From assembly GCF_020667845.1 (NCBI RefSeq), contig NZ_JAFMPQ010000030.1, forward strand, positions 1-64,000: a stretch of 64,000 bases of DNA. Reading direction: 5' to 3'. This DNA is from Cognatishimia sp. F0-27. GTDB lineage: Bacteria; Pseudomonadota; Alphaproteobacteria; Rhodobacterales; Rhodobacteraceae. Of this stretch, positions 7,131 to 16,188 are shown piece after piece. Every line of letters starts with the position of its first letter. The stretch's first letter is position 1. The position numbers and the translations under genes are program-made. The notes under the pieces were generated by a model, which did no database searches, was not told the origin of the DNA, and was given only the letters and a program-made list of their open reading frames with translations.

Positions 7131-7443
7131 TGCCATCGGGCGCATCTGACGAAGCAAAGTCAGGACAAATTGCGGACATCGGTCACAGCCTCAGCACCAG
7201 TGAGTTTGGGTTCGAATCTGCCGTTCGCCGCGCAGAGCCTCAATGTCTTGTGAGAGCCATCTTGTCCGGGTCTCTGTGACGTCATGGATCCGCTGCGTTG
7301 GTTGATCCGGTGTCGGCGTTGCGCCCCGAAAAGCGTCGTCCGCTGCGTTGGGTGTGAATGTCTGCAAGCCGGTGTCGATGCGTCCGGACTGGGTAGGCAA
7401 CTTTCGGATTTCCAGTGAACGCTCTGAGCGTTAGTGTCTTGCA
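7131..7443. other. Gene-free stretch
   Basis: No convincing gene. The region holds two imperfect copies of CCGCTGCGTTGG followed by GGTGTCG-type sequence about 50 bp apart (from about 7289 and 7340). It looks like decayed intergenic DNA, and presumably contains the promoter of the MFS gene. Confidence 0.5.
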
Positions 7444-8742
7444 ATGATCCGCAGCCTGCTTCCACTGACCGCCCTTTTGATGGGCTCTGCCTTTCTCGTG
7501 TTTGCAGGCGGGGTCAATAGCCTCATCCTGCCAATCCGGGGCGAGGCGGAGGGGTTCTCCGCCGCGTCGTTGGGCTTGCTGGGCACCGGGTGGGCGTTTG
7601 GCTACGTGGCAGGGTGCATGCGGATGCCGGGGCTTGTTGCTCGCGTGGGCCACATCCGGGCGTTCGGAGCGATGTGCGCGATTGCGGCGATTGCCGTGTT
7701 ACTGTCGTTGGTCATGATGACCCCTTGGGTCTGGATCCCGGTCAGGGCGCTGTCAGGCTTCTGTTTTGCCGGCGCGGCCATGATTGTGGAAAGCTGGTTG
7801 AACGAGAGGGCCGATGCCAAGTCGCGCGGTCGCATCTTCGGCATATATACGATGGTCAATCTTGCGGCGACAACTGCCGGGCAGATGGTCCTGACCCTTG
7901 GCGAAGCCACGGGTTTTTTCTTCTTTGTTCTGGCGGCAATGGTCTACTGCCTCGCTCTTCTGCCGACCGCAATCAGCGCGACAACCACGCCGCGTCCGCT
8001 GACTCGGGTCTCGCTGGATCTGCGCAAACTATGGAAGAACTCCCCGATTGCGGTTTTTGCAGTCCTGATGGTTGGGGTATCCAACGCCTCCTTCGGCACG
8101 TTGGCGGCGGTATATGGGGCCCGGATCGGGCTGACGCAGGGCGATATCGCGCTGTTTGCCAGTATCCCCATCCTCGCCGGCGCGGCGTCTCAAATTCCGG
8201 TCGGGATCGCATCCGACCGATACGACCGCCGAAAGGTCCTTATTGCGGTCACTGTGTTTGCCGTGCTCGCGGACGGGGCGTTTCTCTTTTCGGGCATGAC
8301 ACAGCAGGCTGTTGTGTTTGCCTTGTCTGCGCTTTTCGGAGCAACGGTCTACGCAATGTATCCGGTCATTGTGGCGCACGCCAACGACCATGCGGAACCG
8401 GGGAGTTTCATTCAGGTCAGCGGGGGGTTGCTGCTTGTTTTCGGGATCGGCTCGATCATTGGACCAACCGCCGCCGGTTTCGCCATGACCTCTTTTGGTG
8501 CGCCCAGCCTTTTTGCCGTGACGGGGCTGGCGCATGTTTTCTTGATCCTGTTTGCGCTCTTGCGGCTCTGGATTGCACCGGCAGTCGCGACAGAAGACAA
8601 GATCGCATTTCAGGCAAAACCGCTCGCGCGCGGTTCGACCCCCGAAACCGCGGCTTTGGCGGCCGACCAGGGCGAACTTGATGCCGACCAGCCACAATCG
8701 CCGTCGGGCTCTGCGGAAGCGTCGCGGTTTGAACAGCGATGA
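7444..8742 (+). CDS. MFS transporter (YcaD-like, DHA family)
   Basis: The 432-residue protein has twelve predicted membrane segments, in two halves split by a short loop near residue 190. It carries the MFS loop 2-3 signature in degenerate form, the AMIVESWLNERADAKSRGRIFGIY segment typical of the YcaD/UMF1-type subgroup, and the second-half motif GIASDRYDRRKVL. The C-terminal 45 residues are hydrophilic. It probably exports a small molecule of unknown identity. Its stop overlaps the start of the antiporter gene (ATGA), implying a two-gene operon. Confidence 0.88.
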   Translation: MIRSLLPLTALLMGSAFLVFAGGVNSLILPIRGEAEGFSAASLGLLGTGWAFGYVAGCMRMPGLVARVGHIRAFGAMCAIAAIAVLLSLVMMTPWVWIPVRALSGFCFAGAAMIVESWLNERADAKSRGRIFGIYTMVNLAATTAGQMVLTLGEATGFFFFVLAAMVYCLALLPTAISATTTPRPLTRVSLDLRKLWKNSPIAVFAVLMVGVSNASFGTLAAVYGARIGLTQGDIALFASIPILAGAASQIPVGIASDRYDRRKVLIAVTVFAVLADGAFLFSGMTQQAVVFALSALFGATVYAMYPVIVAHANDHAEPGSFIQVSGGLLLVFGIGSIIGPTAAGFAMTSFGAPSLFAVTGLAHVFLILFALLRLWIAPAVATEDKIAFQAKPLARGSTPETAALAADQGELDADQPQSPSGSAEASRFEQR

Positions 8743-9695
8743 GCGCGTCGATCCTTGTTGTGGTGGGTTTGGTTGGTCTGATTGTCGGGGGCGAGCTGCT
8801 GGTCCGCGGCGCCGTTTCGGCGGCGAAGACATTTGGCATTTCGCCCATGGTCATCGGATTGACGCTGGTTGGATTTGGGACGTCGACACCTGAACTCGTG
8901 ACCAGCCTCCAGGCGGCAATGTCGGGATCCGCCGGCATCGCAATGGGCAATGTGATCGGGAGCAATATTGGCAATATTCTCCTCGTTCTCGGGCTTGCGG
9001 CCGTGATTGCCCCAGTCGCCGTTGATCCGACCGCGTTCCGGCGGGACGGTGTCGTGTTGGCGGTGGCGACCCTTCTTTGCCTGAGTGTCGTTTTGACGGG
9101 CGAGGCCGGACGCATGATCGGCGCCGGATTCATCTTGGCGCTGGCGATGTATCTTGCTTTCACGCTCCGGGTTGAAAGGAGAGAGGGGGCTTCGCCTTCA
9201 GCCGCGCTCTATGAAGCGGAGGCGGACGCGGTGCCCGGATCGGATCACGCGCTTGGTGTTTCGATTGCCATGGCGCTCTCCGGATTGGCCATCACGATCT
9301 TTGGAGCCCGTTTCCTCGTGACCGGAGCGGTATCGCTCGCACAGGCAGCCGGGATTTCCGAGACGGTGATCGGGCTGACAATCGTGGCTGTTGGCACGTC
9401 GATGCCTGAACTCGTCACATCGATCATCGCGGTGCGCAAGGGACAGGGCGATGTTGCCCTTGGGAACGTGATCGGCAGCAACATCTTCAACGTTCTCGGA
9501 ATCCTCGGCCTCACCGCATTGGTTCAGCCAATGGCGGTGCCGGATGAAATCGCGGATTTCGATATCTGGGTCCTGGTTGCTGTGACATGCGTCCTGCTGG
9601 TGTTTGCGCGCACGCGTTGGACTGTCAGCAGGCGAGAAGGGGTCGCCTTCTTGCTCGCATATGCGGCGTATCTTGGTGTTTTGCTTTTCCTTTGA
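8739..9695 (+). CDS. CaCA-family calcium/sodium antiporter (YrbG-like)
   Basis: The 318-residue inner-membrane protein shows the internal duplication of CaCA exchangers. The alpha-1 repeat has GFGTSTPELVTS and GNVIGSNIGNILLVLG; the alpha-2 repeat has AVGTSMPELVTS and GNVIGSNIFNVLGILG. The glutamates in the TPEL/MPEL motifs are the conserved cation ligands. About ten membrane segments are predicted. It likely exchanges Na+ (or K+/H+) for Ca2+. It is translationally coupled to the upstream MFS gene. Confidence 0.92.
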   Translation: MSASILVVVGLVGLIVGGELLVRGAVSAAKTFGISPMVIGLTLVGFGTSTPELVTSLQAAMSGSAGIAMGNVIGSNIGNILLVLGLAAVIAPVAVDPTAFRRDGVVLAVATLLCLSVVLTGEAGRMIGAGFILALAMYLAFTLRVERREGASPSAALYEAEADAVPGSDHALGVSIAMALSGLAITIFGARFLVTGAVSLAQAAGISETVIGLTIVAVGTSMPELVTSIIAVRKGQGDVALGNVIGSNIFNVLGILGLTALVQPMAVPDEIADFDIWVLVAVTCVLLVFARTRWTVSRREGVAFLLAYAAYLGVLLFL

Positions 9696-10078
9696 GTGAC
9701 GACGACGAAAGCAAACAAGCTGCAGCAAAAGCAGACTGGTTTTTTGTGCTGTAACCGGAAGCTTAGGACTGCAGGCCCCGAAGAGCATCGGAATTTTGCA
9801 GGCGTCGCGAAGAGTGGTATTGCAGGGGGGCAGTCCAGCATCTCGAAGGCTCATCGAAAGCCCCGAACGGGTCGCTGTCCTTCGCAGATGACAAGCTCGC
9901 AAACAGTCCCTTGGCTGCACCCGATACCGGGCATGAGCCAGCGGCCTCCGGTGGCGTTTCACCCAAAACAGATCACTCAATCAGCCATCCCGGAACAGCC
10001 TCCTGATGACATCTCCACCGAGCCCATGGAACGAATCATCAATATGGTGCACTCTTTACGCCATAGGGGGACATGCGC
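9696..10078. other. Gene-free stretch before the cytochrome gene
   Basis: No gene supported on either strand. The last part holds the AGGGGG ribosome site (10065-10070) used by the cytochrome gene. Nothing else was recognised. Confidence 0.5.
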
Positions 10079-10921
10079 ATGAACAAGGTTCTTTGGGCGA
10101 GCCTCGCTCTGATCGCGGGCACCGGCGCACTGGCCGAACCCACGCTGGAGAGAGGCGAATACCTCGTCGAGGGTCCTGCTGGATGCGGCAATTGCCATAC
10201 GCCAATCGGACCAGACGGCCCGGTCCTGAGTATGAACCAAGCGGGTCGTCTGGTTGAACAGACGCCGGGGTTCACGGCCATAGCACCCAATATCACGCCG
10301 GGTGGCCGGGTCTCTGACTGGACGGACGAAGAATTCGTCCGCGCTATTCGGGAAGGCCTGACGCCGGGTGGTTCGAGGGTCATCGGTCCGCCCATGCCGG
10401 TCGCGCTCTATAGCCGATTGTCGGATGACGACGTTATGTCGATCGTCCTGTATCTGCGGAGTTTGCCCGCGGTCGATAACGATCCGGGCGAAAGCGTCTA
10501 CAACATCCCGTTGCCACCTGCTTACGGGCCGCCCGTCGGAACCGTTGCGCACCCGGAAGAGGGCGTGACGGTCGCGTATGGTGAATACTTGGCGGGGCCG
10601 GTCGCTCATTGCATCGAGTGCCATAGCCCGATGGGGCCGAATGGTCCGGACTGGGTCAACCAGCTCGGGGCTGGCGGTTTCGAGTTCCATGGCCCTTGGG
10701 GAACCTCCGTCTCGTCCAACTTGACCCCACATCCAGACGACGGGATCGCTGCATGGACAGACGATGAACTAAAAGCAATGATCGTCAAAGGGGTAAGACC
10801 GGACGGGTCCCCGATGCTTCCCCCGATGGGATATGCTTATTACAGTCGGATGACCGAGGCCGACCTCGATGCAATCATTCTGTATTTGCGCCAATTACCA
10901 GAGCAGCCAAGCCCATCGTGA
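10079..10921 (+). CDS. Periplasmic diheme cytochrome c
   Basis: The start at 10079 has AGGGGG eight bases upstream; an ATG at 10073 is too close to it. A signal peptide (NKVLWASLALIAGTGALAEP) precedes two class I cytochrome c domains. The heme motifs are CGNCH (36-40) and CIECH (178-182). Each domain has a later Met in a GPPMPV or LPPMGYAYY context as likely axial ligand. The tandem arrangement resembles electron-accepting subunits of membrane dehydrogenases, but no dehydrogenase gene is adjacent, so the redox partner is unknown. Confidence 0.92.
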   Translation: MNKVLWASLALIAGTGALAEPTLERGEYLVEGPAGCGNCHTPIGPDGPVLSMNQAGRLVEQTPGFTAIAPNITPGGRVSDWTDEEFVRAIREGLTPGGSRVIGPPMPVALYSRLSDDDVMSIVLYLRSLPAVDNDPGESVYNIPLPPAYGPPVGTVAHPEEGVTVAYGEYLAGPVAHCIECHSPMGPNGPDWVNQLGAGGFEFHGPWGTSVSSNLTPHPDDGIAAWTDDELKAMIVKGVRPDGSPMLPPMGYAYYSRMTEADLDAIILYLRQLPEQPSPS

Positions 10922-11378
10922 TCCTGGCAGCCGTAGGTGCAAACGCATTTTGACCATTGATCCGTTTGCGCCTGCACCGGGCATTGCAGATTTCTGACCA
11001 ATGGCTCCCCCAGAGTTGGCTTTTGCAGTCTGTTTGTTGCTCATCGGGCCTGTCCGGCATCGGCATTTCCAATAAGCGAGCTGCGCCCAACCGCCTGTTT
11101 CGGGGCAGGTGCTTTAGGCTTTCTTCGATGGATCAGTGCTGCTTCCCTAGCGGACTTCTCCCGGACAGTGATGTCACCAGCCACGAGATCTGTCGCGCGC
11201 GGCGAATGGCAGAAAGGCGGGTGGCCTGTGCCCCATAGAGATCGTGGTTTGGATTTCGGCTCCGGACCGATCTCCTACGCAGATGAAAAGCCCCCGAACG
11301 GAGCCTGCGACTTCTCCGGGTCCGGGCATGAGCCCGAGCATTGGCTGTTCAGGCGTGTCCAACTTCGGATCGCGCCGG
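10922..11378. other. Gene-free stretch with a stem-loop
   Basis: No gene recognised. GGTGCAAACG and CGTTTGCGCC just after the cytochrome gene (about 10936-10972) can pair over ten positions with one wobble and a 17-base loop. This could be a processing or weak termination structure. It lacks a T-run. Confidence 0.35.
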
Positions 11379-13538
11379 TCAGGGGGACGACTTGGCGTCA
11401 AGACATGATTTGACAGCCTGCAAGAGTTCGGATTTCGGAACCGGCTTCATCAATCTCACATCGCTTGGTTTGAGGCCATTGCCGTGAACGGCCGCCTCGC
11501 TGGCATAGCCTGACATGAAGATCACCGGCAAATTCTCTTGAATATCCCGGCAGGCCTTGGCCAAAGCAGGTCCATTCAGTTTTCCCGGCATCACGATATC
11601 GGTGATGAGCAAGTCGTAATGACCTTTGGAGAATTGCGTCAACGCATCATCACCGCTGGATACGGCATCGACGGTGTATCCTGCGCTTTCAAGCGCGCGC
11701 ACGACCAGGGCGAGAACCTCAATCTGATCTTCGGCGACCAGTATTTGCGAAGAATTCTGTTCACTGTGCTCGCTTTGTGTTTCAGGAGGGCGCTCGGGCG
11801 GGCGCTCACTGTCTGTAGCCGGGAAGAATATCTTGACCGATGTCCCGACACCAACCTCCGAGTAAATCTTGACGAAGCCTCCGCTTTGGCGGGCAAAACC
11901 CTCGACCATGGACAAGCCCAACCCACTTCCCACGGACATGTCCTTGCTCGAAACGAATGGGTCCATGACATTCGGAAGCAGATCGGGCGCAATTCCGGTG
12001 CCGGTATCGCTGATGGCAACGAGCACGTAGCGACCCGGTGCCACGCTCTCTTCCAGTTCCCGCGCATAGGCGGCATCGATGCGCACGTTCGAGGTTTCGA
12101 TCGTGAGTTTTCCACCCCTCGGCATCGCGTCGCGGGCATTGACGATGACGTTCACGAGCGCGCTCTGCAGGCTCGCCACATCCAAGCTGAGACACCACAG
12201 GCGATGCTGCAGGCTCACTTCGATTTCAATGGAGGCGGGGAGGGTGCGGCTGATCCATTTTTCGGTCTCGCGCACGATAGCATTCAGATCGGTCGGGCGT
12301 GGTTCAAGAGGCGATTTGCGCGCGAATGCCAACATGCTTCTGGTAAGTTCCGCGCCGCGTCTGGTTGCGGCAATCGCTGATGTCAGGATATCCAAACGCT
12401 CGATTTTCTCGAACTGGCGGCTTTCTTCATCTTCGAGGAGGAGTTCGAGATTGCCCTGTATGATCGCGAGCAGGTTGTTGAAATCATGCGCGACCCCGCC
12501 CGTGAGTTTACCGACCACGTCGAGTTTTTGTGCCTGTGTCGCGATTGACCGGGTTTTGGTCAATTCCGCCTCTTTCTCCATCAAGGGGGTCAGATCGAAA
12601 TTCGTCCCGACAACCCGACGCACGTCTCCGCCGGGCGTTCTTTCTATGAGCGCGTTCGCCTTTAAGGAAAGCGTCTTTCCATCCGGGTGAACAACCCTGT
12701 ATTCGGTGTCAAACGGTTTGCGACCATTCAGAGCATCATCGAACTCGGATTTCGTGCGTTCAAGATCATCGGGATGAACGGAACGCTCCCAGTCCTGAAA
12801 GCTCCCTCGATTGCCGTCAATTTCAAGTCCGTGCAGGGTCTTGTTGGTGTTATCCCATACGGCCTCGCCACTCATGGGGTCAAAGGTCCATATGCCAATA
12901 CCACCGGCTTGTTTGGCAAGATCAATGGTCGCGAATGCCTGCTGCAATTCTCTGCTTTGCGCAGTGTAGTCGAGACCGACCCGAGCCAAACCAGCCGTCA
13001 GAAACACCGAGACCACATTGGCCAGCGCAATCCAGGGATAGTCTTCAGCAAGCCATGTTTGCGCCAGTGCCTCGGGTTGGATCAAGAAAAACATGAGCGC
13101 GGCAGCACCGAGGCTCAACGCTGCACCGATTGTCGTGCGCACCCAGCCAAGGTGTGGTCCAAACAGGTCGACAAACCAGCGCAGCCATAAAACCGAGCCC
13201 GCAAGAGCGTACAGAAAATAGACGACGACACCGGAGAAAGCGAAGTTGCCACCGACCACGTAACGTGCCGTTGCGCCTCCAATGGCGGCTAGAATGCCGG
13301 AAACAGGCCCGCCGAGTATACCAGCGATGAGAACCGGGCCCGCCCGCGCATCGACGGTCGCTCCGTCGTCCAGATGAATGGGTGTTGCGCTGACAAGGAA
13401 AGCCACGACGGCGCAAATCAGCCCGATCTTGACGGACGCCTCCAGTCCGTACTCGTTATTGCGACTTCGAAAAACCCAAACCAGACAAGGCAGCGTGATG
13501 CTGAGCAAAGCCGCGTTTTGCAGTAGTTCGATTTGCAT
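11379..13538 (-). CDS. Hybrid sensor histidine kinase with 5TM-LYT sensor
   Basis: The 719-residue protein has an N-terminal multi-pass sensor of the 5TM-5TMR_LYT type (about residues 1-190, with GPVLIAGILGGPVSGILAAIGGATARY). A PAS domain follows (about 200-320), then a HisKA helix with phospho-acceptor His near 350 in GGVAHDFNNLL. The HATPase has SDTGTGIAPDLL and GSGLGLSMVEGFA. A C-terminal receiver has its phospho-acceptor Asp near 647 in LLITDIVMPG. GGAG lies six bases before the start. No partner regulator gene is adjacent, so the output is unknown. The HDFNN-type kinase with a C-terminal receiver often acts in phosphorelays. Confidence 0.93.
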   Translation of the reverse strand: MQIELLQNAALLSITLPCLVWVFRSRNNEYGLEASVKIGLICAVVAFLVSATPIHLDDGATVDARAGPVLIAGILGGPVSGILAAIGGATARYVVGGNFAFSGVVVYFLYALAGSVLWLRWFVDLFGPHLGWVRTTIGAALSLGAAALMFFLIQPEALAQTWLAEDYPWIALANVVSVFLTAGLARVGLDYTAQSRELQQAFATIDLAKQAGGIGIWTFDPMSGEAVWDNTNKTLHGLEIDGNRGSFQDWERSVHPDDLERTKSEFDDALNGRKPFDTEYRVVHPDGKTLSLKANALIERTPGGDVRRVVGTNFDLTPLMEKEAELTKTRSIATQAQKLDVVGKLTGGVAHDFNNLLAIIQGNLELLLEDEESRQFEKIERLDILTSAIAATRRGAELTRSMLAFARKSPLEPRPTDLNAIVRETEKWISRTLPASIEIEVSLQHRLWCLSLDVASLQSALVNVIVNARDAMPRGGKLTIETSNVRIDAAYARELEESVAPGRYVLVAISDTGTGIAPDLLPNVMDPFVSSKDMSVGSGLGLSMVEGFARQSGGFVKIYSEVGVGTSVKIFFPATDSERPPERPPETQSEHSEQNSSQILVAEDQIEVLALVVRALESAGYTVDAVSSGDDALTQFSKGHYDLLITDIVMPGKLNGPALAKACRDIQENLPVIFMSGYASEAAVHGNGLKPSDVRLMKPVPKSELLQAVKSCLDAKSSP

Positions 13539-13815
13539 GCAGGCTCCGAGAGACTCACTCTGTCACTCTTCCTAACACGCTTTGCCTACGCGCCTGACAA
13601 CAAATGGTTTCGGCCATCGCAAAACCGGCTTTTCAGGATTTGTTCGGTTGGCGGAATGTGCGTCATTTGGCTCACAGATCATGCAACTGGAGGCAAAGGT
13701 CGTTCCGGCGAAACCGCGCCGCAGCACCTGACTATGCCTGCGATGGCAGGGTCGGACCCGCAAGTGGCGCGAGGTGTGTGGCGCGATGAAGTGACCAACA
13801 CTCATAGGCCGCCGC

Positions 13816-14700
13816 TCACGCCAACACGTCGCGCCACGAATGCTTTGGCTGAAACCCAACCATCCTCCGTGCTTTCTTGTTGGAAAAGAACGTCTCGTTC
13901 GGACCTATCGGGCTGCGAACCTCAACACCTTGATAGAATTGTTCGATCACCTCATCCGACGTGATCCCGACCGACAAGTCGTCGTTCGAGACGTTGAATA
14001 CCTCGTAGCCAAGGCCATCGGTTTTGAGACAACAATCCACCATATGCCCCAAATCGCGGGCATCGATATAGGCAAAGATATTGCGACGCCGCAGCGCCGG
14101 GTTTTCCATGAACGCCGGAAACATCTCGGCATATTCATGCGGTTCTATCACGTTGTTGATCCGCAAACCGTAGAAGTCCTTGCCGGTCCGCGCCTGAAAG
14201 GACCGGGCGGTTGCCTCGTTGCACACCTTTGACATGGCGTAGCTGTCGTGGGGCACGGTCGGATGGGTTTCATCAATCGGCACAAATTCCGGTTTTATCT
14301 CACCATCTGCAAAGCAAATCGCATAGGTCGTCTCGGAGCTTGCGAATATGACCTTGGGCACACCAAGCTTCACCGCGGCCTCGAGCACGTTATACGTGGT
14401 CAAGGTGTTCTGACGAAAGCACTCGCCGTCAGTGCCGATCATGACGCGGGGGATCGCGGCAAAATGCACAACCGCATCATAGGTCGGAACGCCGGTGCCC
14501 GCGTCCAACTCCGCGCCTTCGACGAACTGGGACATCGCGCCAAAGACCTGGCCCGCGTCGCAGAGGTCGACCAACAATTCCGGACAGTCAAGCCCAGAGG
14601 GCGCTTGATCCACGTTCACAACGTGGTGGCCTTGCTCCTGCAAATGCCGGATGGCCCACTTGCCGGCCTTGCCGCTACCGCCCGTAAAGAAAATCCGCAT
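13816..14700 (-). CDS. NAD-dependent epimerase/dehydratase (extended SDR)
   Basis: The start at 14700 has GGAG six bases upstream; an in-frame TTG at 14712 includes that ribosome site and is unlikely. The 294-residue protein begins RIFFTGGSGKAGKW, the Rossmann GxxGxxG of extended SDR enzymes. The catalytic pair is in YAMSK, with a preceding SSETTY serine/threonine strand. Similarity is to sugar epimerases and uronate dehydrogenases. The substrate cannot be fixed, and no sugar genes are adjacent. Confidence 0.88.
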   Translation of the reverse strand: MRIFFTGGSGKAGKWAIRHLQEQGHHVVNVDQAPSGLDCPELLVDLCDAGQVFGAMSQFVEGAELDAGTGVPTYDAVVHFAAIPRVMIGTDGECFRQNTLTTYNVLEAAVKLGVPKVIFASSETTYAICFADGEIKPEFVPIDETHPTVPHDSYAMSKVCNEATARSFQARTGKDFYGLRINNVIEPHEYAEMFPAFMENPALRRRNIFAYIDARDLGHMVDCCLKTDGLGYEVFNVSNDDLSVGITSDEVIEQFYQGVEVRSPIGPNETFFSNKKARRMVGFQPKHSWRDVLA

Positions 14701-15401
14701 CACATTCTCCAATGTTCAGCACCTGTGTGCCACGTCAATTGCGCCCCAATGATCAATCTCCAATGGTATGGAGGACAGAGATCTGTTCCCGGGTCAATTG
14801 TGTGTCTCAAGGTGGGTGGGCGCGGTCACTGCCCGCGCTTGCAGGATCATTGATAGAAAATTTGGTCGGTGTCGTCATGTGTTGCATCTCGTGTGCGCCC
14901 ATCGGGGGGCCTTTCGTTCAGCGGTCAATGCCGGTCGAGACGGGGGCGCGGCACGGCTTCTGGAGGCGGTGAATTCCTCCACGGTCATTGAGACCAGCCA
15001 GAGGCTTGATCCTCGTACGAGCGGCGAGCACTGCGCCGCGGCGCGGCAGCCCGTTCCAGACGCGTATCCTTGCGAGATCACGAATCTCGGCGCTCTCGCT
15101 GCGTCGTAAGGTGCCGGAGCGTGCCGCGATGCGCCGCCGGGTCGAGACTGCGCTGCTCGATCGCGCGACCCGCAACAACACCCGTATCACCGCGACACCG
15201 CAGGTTCTGGCGCGGCATAGCACGGCGACGGTCGCCAGCATCGTGATCGGGTTCTGGGATGAGGAGGAAGACCAAGCCGCGACCGGCAAGGCATTCGAGC
15301 GACTCAAACCGTTCGGGGGGGGGGGCAACGGTCAGAGGGGCAGGGCCGGGGTGCCGCCCGCGGATTTCGGTTGGGGCGCACCGCATCGGGCTGCAAGACG
15401 C
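14701..15401. other. Gene-free stretch with an 11-G tract
   Basis: No gene could be supported. Short open frames exist on both strands but match nothing and have frame breaks, so a decayed gene is possible. A homopolymer of eleven G lies at 15315-15325, unusual in this window. The segment is downstream of the nitrilase gene and upstream of the epimerase gene, both on the minus strand. Confidence 0.45.
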
Positions 15402-16178
15402 TCACAGGATGAGCGTGCCGCGGTCGATCAGGTAAGGCAGGCGTGCCTGCGCCGCGCGCACCCGCGCCGGTTCGATCTCTGCCACAAGGAAGCAGGCATC
15501 GCGTCCGGCGCGTGCCAACTCGACACCGTCGGGCGCGGCGATCACGCTTTCGCCCAGCATCTCGAGACCATGATCCTCTCCGGCGCTGTTTGCATAAGCA
15601 AGAAATACCCCGTTCTCATAGGCACGGGTCGGGATCATCTGCCGCGCGACCCAAGGCCATTGCGCCCCGAGCGCCGTCGGAACAAGCACAAGCTCCGCGC
15701 CTTGCGCGGCCACGTGGCGCACCGCTTCGGGGAATTCCGCGTCGTAACAGATCAGCGTGGCGATCCGCATGCCGCGATAGACGAAGGTCTCGCAGCCAGA
15801 CCCGGGTTTGAAAAACTGCCGTTCGAACCCCGGTGGAATGGCCAGCTTGCGTTGGTGCGTAAGGCGCGTGCCCTCTGCGGACACGCATTGCACGGCGTTG
15901 TAGAGCGCGTTTTCGTCCCGTTCCGCAAAGCCGTAGTGTAGCGCGACGCCGAATTTGCGCCCGAGCCGCGCCATGGCCTCGAAGCCGGGCCCGTCCACGG
16001 GCTCAGCGCGGTCGGTGACATCTGCGCCGATGTTGTATCCGCAGGCAAAAAGCTCCGGCAGGACCACCAGGTCCACGCCCTGCGCTGCGACGGTTGCCAG
16101 CTCTGTCTCCAGCCAGGCCAGACGGTCCAGTGGCGTGTCTAGATTGGCAGGGGCCTGCGCCACGCAAAGACGAAACAT
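15402..16178 (-). CDS. Carbon-nitrogen hydrolase (nitrilase superfamily)
   Basis: The 258-residue protein has the nitrilase triad: Glu42 in LVVLPELF, Lys111 in HQRKLAIP, Cys144 in LICYDAEFPE. The start at 16178 is chosen because GAGGA lies eight bases upstream, overlapping the end of the M24 gene. The short single-domain form resembles aliphatic amidases and omega-amidases acting on small C-N bonds. Tight coupling to the M24 hydrolase gene upstream suggests that both act on one nitrogenous substrate, which is not identifiable from sequence. Confidence 0.9.
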   Translation of the reverse strand: MFRLCVAQAPANLDTPLDRLAWLETELATVAAQGVDLVVLPELFACGYNIGADVTDRAEPVDGPGFEAMARLGRKFGVALHYGFAERDENALYNAVQCVSAEGTRLTHQRKLAIPPGFERQFFKPGSGCETFVYRGMRIATLICYDAEFPEAVRHVAAQGAELVLVPTALGAQWPWVARQMIPTRAYENGVFLAYANSAGEDHGLEMLGESVIAAPDGVELARAGRDACFLVAEIEPARVRAAQARLPYLIDRGTLIL

Positions 16179-16188
16179 GTCGGCATCC

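Noticed and set aside
7203-7225. GGGTTCGAATC resembling a tRNA T-loop
   Set aside because: The flanking bases do not form the 5-bp T-stem or an acceptor stem, and no anticodon arm is present upstream.
14988-15941. 317-codon plus-strand open frame
   Set aside because: Most of it is antisense to the nitrilase gene with intact catalytic triad; the remainder matches nothing.
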